Origin: an uncultured Planktomarina sp.
GTDB taxonomy: Bacteria > Pseudomonadota > Alphaproteobacteria > Rhodobacterales > Rhodobacteraceae
Direction of reading: 5' to 3'
NCBI GenBank assembly: GCA_905182325.1
Contig: CAJJBD010000016.1
Span: 1-47,807, forward strand
Length of the DNA: 47,807 nucleotides
Each line of letters opens with the position of its first letter. The first letter of the stretch is position 1. Below the pieces are notes generated by a model, which was not told where the DNA came from, ran no database searches, and was given only the letters and a program-made list of their open reading frames with translations. This document shows, one piece after another, positions 45,873 to 47,807 of the stretch. A program made the translations under genes and the position numbers.

Positions 45873-45972
45873 GAAATCTTCTAAATTAAATCCGAATAAC
45901 AGACACCTAGTTTTAGTTATTTTTAGAATTATTTACTACTCAAAATAATCACATATTACGAAATGTAACTAA

Positions 45973-46479
45973 TCATTTTATTTTAACTGCAGTACCAATT
46001 ACCGATACTAAGATATCGTCGTTTCTACGCATTCCTAGGGGAACTAAGTCAATGGTGAGCCCAACAATACAGTTTGCATCTTGCTGAATAGCTTTGGACT
46101 TAAGGTCTAAGATAGCGAGTTCCAGTGATTGACTTAATGCGTCTTGCTTCTTTGGCTTCCGCCTGAGAATAATGTTCACCAATTTAGCAAAAAATGAAAA
46201 CTTTTGATTTGTAAAACAAAACTCAGCTGAAATTATTCCAATACGGCTTTTGATATTGAGATTTGTGCTGACTTCTGTGGTAACCAAAATATCTTGAAAT
46301 TTGTTAAAAACAGTCTCAATAGATTTCTGAGTGGATGGTATGACCGGATCTTTGCCAGTCATTATTTTGTTTTCAACCCGCTCCTTAACGTAGCACGTTA
46401 TACACAGACCATTGTAATTCTGAGCCGCTTGGCTTTCAGAATAACCCATCTTTATGGAGCAGCTACCACATTTAGCCAA
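45973..46479 (-). CDS. Zinc-ribbon plus YbjQ (DUF74) protein
   Basis: A 168-residue protein. The N-terminus has two CxxC pairs (CGSC at 4-7, CITC at 26-29), a four-Cys zinc ribbon. The second half resembles the YbjQ/UPF0145 fold: VTTEVSTNLNIKSRIGIISAEF, then KAIQQDANCIVGLTIDLVPLG and a final strand VIGTAVKIK. YbjQ proteins form pentameric beta rings and are called heavy-metal-binding on structural grounds only. The stretch between (FFAKLVNIILRRKPKK) is hydrophobic-basic and may touch membranes. Function unknown. Confidence 0.72.
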   Translation of the reverse strand: MAKCGSCSIKMGYSESQAAQNYNGLCITCYVKERVENKIMTGKDPVIPSTQKSIETVFNKFQDILVTTEVSTNLNIKSRIGIISAEFCFTNQKFSFFAKLVNIILRRKPKKQDALSQSLELAILDLKSKAIQQDANCIVGLTIDLVPLGMRRNDDILVSVIGTAVKIK

Positions 46480-46573
46480 GTTTAAACCCTCCTGAAAACC
46501 AATTTGATTTTTAGTTCAGTAAAATATGTTAGAGATAGACACTTAATAAAACATTTTCACAACATAACAATTA

Positions 46574-47386
46574 TTATCTAGTTAATTTTTCAATCATGTC
46601 TGAATTAGCCTGCATCATACGGGCTGCACCGTTAAATTGCTGCTGCGCTTTAATCATATTTGTCATTTCTTCAGTCACATCAACGTTTGAACCCTCAATA
46701 TGCCCAGATTTTATACTGGCAAAACCAAGTGATCCAGGGTTTCCTACCGCTATTGCGCCAGATTTTTCTGTTACTCCAAAGGTTCCATCACCCCTTTGCT
46801 TTAATCCATTAGGATTGCTAAAAGAGACAAGACCTATTGTTGCTAGGGCGACTTGTTCATTACCAAACGATGCCACGATGTTACCATTCTCTTCTACAGA
46901 TAAATTTGAAAGCGGCGAGTCGTAAGCATCAAAGGGAATCCTGATCGATTGGAATACATCAACGTTTGCCACGGGTGTATCTACAAACTTATCGTCAACC
47001 GCCGCAGCGCCCATTAGGAATGCTCCACTAGACGTTTTTAAAAATCCATCGGCATCAAGTGAAATGGCACCATTCCGGGTTGCGCTAAAGCTTGGATCAT
47101 TAATTCCCTTACTTACAAAATAACCGTTTCCGACTAGTGCAAGATCAAGGGCACCACCCTTTGCTAAAAGCGAGCCCTGTCCATCACTGCGACGCGTTTC
47201 TTCAACATTAGAACCTTTTCCTACTAGCGAAGTTTCTACCGCATCGGCAGTTCTTCCATTAAATAATTCAGAAAAAGAAACTGAGCTTTTTTTATAAGCT
47301 GTTGAATTTGCATTCGCAATATTGTTTGAAATCACTTTCAACTCGTGAAGTGCCGTCTCCATGCCAGTTTTAATTACAGAAAACAT
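46574..47386 (-). CDS. Flagellar hook/basal-body rod protein (FlgE/F/G family)
   Basis: A 270-residue protein of the axial flagellar family. The N-terminal signature ISNNIANANSTAYKK (19-33) and the C-terminal heptad-like segment GSNVDVTEEMTNMIKAQQQF-NGAARMMQANSDM are diagnostic for rod/hook proteins, which are exported by the flagellar type III system and polymerise through these ends. The central beta domain contains LVGNGYFV. The length fits FlgF or FlgG better than a hook FlgE, but the paralogue cannot be fixed. It follows an FlgL/flagellin-type gene on the same strand. Confidence 0.85.
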   Translation of the reverse strand: MFSVIKTGMETALHELKVISNNIANANSTAYKKSSVSFSELFNGRTADAVETSLVGKGSNVEETRRSDGQGSLLAKGGALDLALVGNGYFVSKGINDPSFSATRNGAISLDADGFLKTSSGAFLMGAAAVDDKFVDTPVANVDVFQSIRIPFDAYDSPLSNLSVEENGNIVASFGNEQVALATIGLVSFSNPNGLKQRGDGTFGVTEKSGAIAVGNPGSLGFASIKSGHIEGSNVDVTEEMTNMIKAQQQFNGAARMMQANSDMIEKLTR

Positions 47387-47471
47387 TTGAAAATCCTCAT
47401 CTAGGTCGAAGAGTATTTTGCAATAAGCATGCCACGCTACTTTCGAAACTCAAATATCAGAACTTTTATTA

Positions 47472-47807
47472 TTAACCTAAAAAATCAAAAAGGTTTTGAC
47501 TAGTGACACGGGTAAATGTTGCTTGTGCCGCCTCTTTTGAGGTTAATAATTGCTGAAGTTTAGTTAGAAGCGCCGCCATGTCGGCATTCTCAATAACGGA
47601 TATATCTTCTGTGAGCGCGACTATGGTTTCTTGCGTACTATCAACATAATTATTTGCGGTCTTTGCCGTTACACTCAGATCTTGCTGATGTTTATTAAAC
47701 TGTTCCAAAATTTTTGTAAGTTGGACACCTAACTCCGAGTTTTTAAGTTTATAAGGAACAACGTAATCATCATTAATGCCAGTTTGTACGCCGACGTCAA
47801 AGGTTTT
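47472..47807 (-). CDS. FlgL/flagellin-type protein, C-terminal part (runs off the window)
   Basis: An open frame of 111 residues up to the window edge, ending at 47472. The last 60 residues form the flagellin-like C-terminal helix: ENADMAALLTKLQQLLTSKE-AAQATFTRVTSQNLFDFLG. The pattern of a heptad coil ending in a hydrophobic phenylalanine-rich tail is that of hook-associated protein 3 (FlgL) or flagellin. The start lies beyond 47807. It sits 85 nt upstream of the hook/rod gene, in line with a flagellar operon. Confidence 0.7.
   Translation of the reverse strand, partial: KTFDVGVQTGINDDYVVPYKLKNSELGVQLTKILEQFNKHQQDLSVTAKTANNYVDSTQETIVALTEDISVIENADMAALLTKLQQLLTSKEAAQATFTRVTSQNLFDFLG

Overview
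The window looks like a chromosome segment of a marine-type alphaproteobacterium. The evidence is an AT-rich base composition, compact operons with ATGA/TGATG overlaps, an mreBCD-mrdA-rodA block, the gene families and a flagellar system. A motile SAR116- or Rhodospirillales-like lineage fits, but this is an inference from gene content and no taxonomic marker was compared.

Layout. (1) 1-8 kb, housekeeping: two tandem cold-shock genes with a strong terminator, then gltX and nadE on the minus strand, an exported 18-repeat MORN protein, a short-chain dehydrogenase and leuA. (2) 8-15 kb, cell shape: mreB-mreC-mreD-mrdA(PBP2)-rodA in one overlapping operon, then a GhrA-type 2-hydroxyacid dehydrogenase, closed by a convergent SseB-like gene. 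(3) 15.5-23.2 kb: a ten-gene Mrp/Mnh cation/proton antiporter operon in the order E-F-G-(MbhD/E-like)-B-C-D-D'-small unknown-large antiporter subunit. This resembles the Mrp module of archaeal membrane-bound hydrogenases more than the Bacillus A-B-C-D-E-F-G order. A tRNA-Gln(UUG) follows.

(4) 23.6-40.6 kb, catabolic region. It holds a three-gene unit (SBP56/methanethiol-oxidase-like protein, plant-type [2Fe-2S] ferredoxin, CoA-binding protein), an iron-type alcohol dehydrogenase with an aldehyde dehydrogenase, and a trimethylamine-dehydrogenase/dienoyl-CoA-reductase-type flavoenzyme that lacks one canonical cluster cysteine. Next come a partial homoprotocatechuate meta-cleavage set (hpaR, diverging from hpaE-hpaD) and a BKACE (DUF849) enzyme. 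Last is the aerobic benzoyl-CoA epoxidation set boxC-boxB-boxA-boxR. The box set would take benzoyl-CoA through epoxidation and hydrolytic ring opening. The benzoate-CoA ligase, BoxD and the later hpa steps are not in the window. Three 9-bp direct repeats with TGCA cores sit just upstream of boxC and are a good candidate for the BoxR operator.

(5) 40.9-47.8 kb, mixed: two adjacent small two-helix membrane proteins of unknown function, a stand-alone Lrp-type RAM domain, a PiT phosphate transporter, a 58-aa conserved-looking small protein, a 38-aa lipoprotein with its own terminator, a voltage-gated K+ channel, a zinc-ribbon/YbjQ protein, and the end of a flagellar cluster (hook/rod protein and the C-terminus of a FlgL/flagellin-type protein running off the window).

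Most unexplained: the small membrane-protein pair, the SBP56-ferredoxin coupling, the altered Fe-S motif, the triple TGCA repeat, and the probable non-canonical start in the Mrp operon. No mobile element, CRISPR array or phage was seen.
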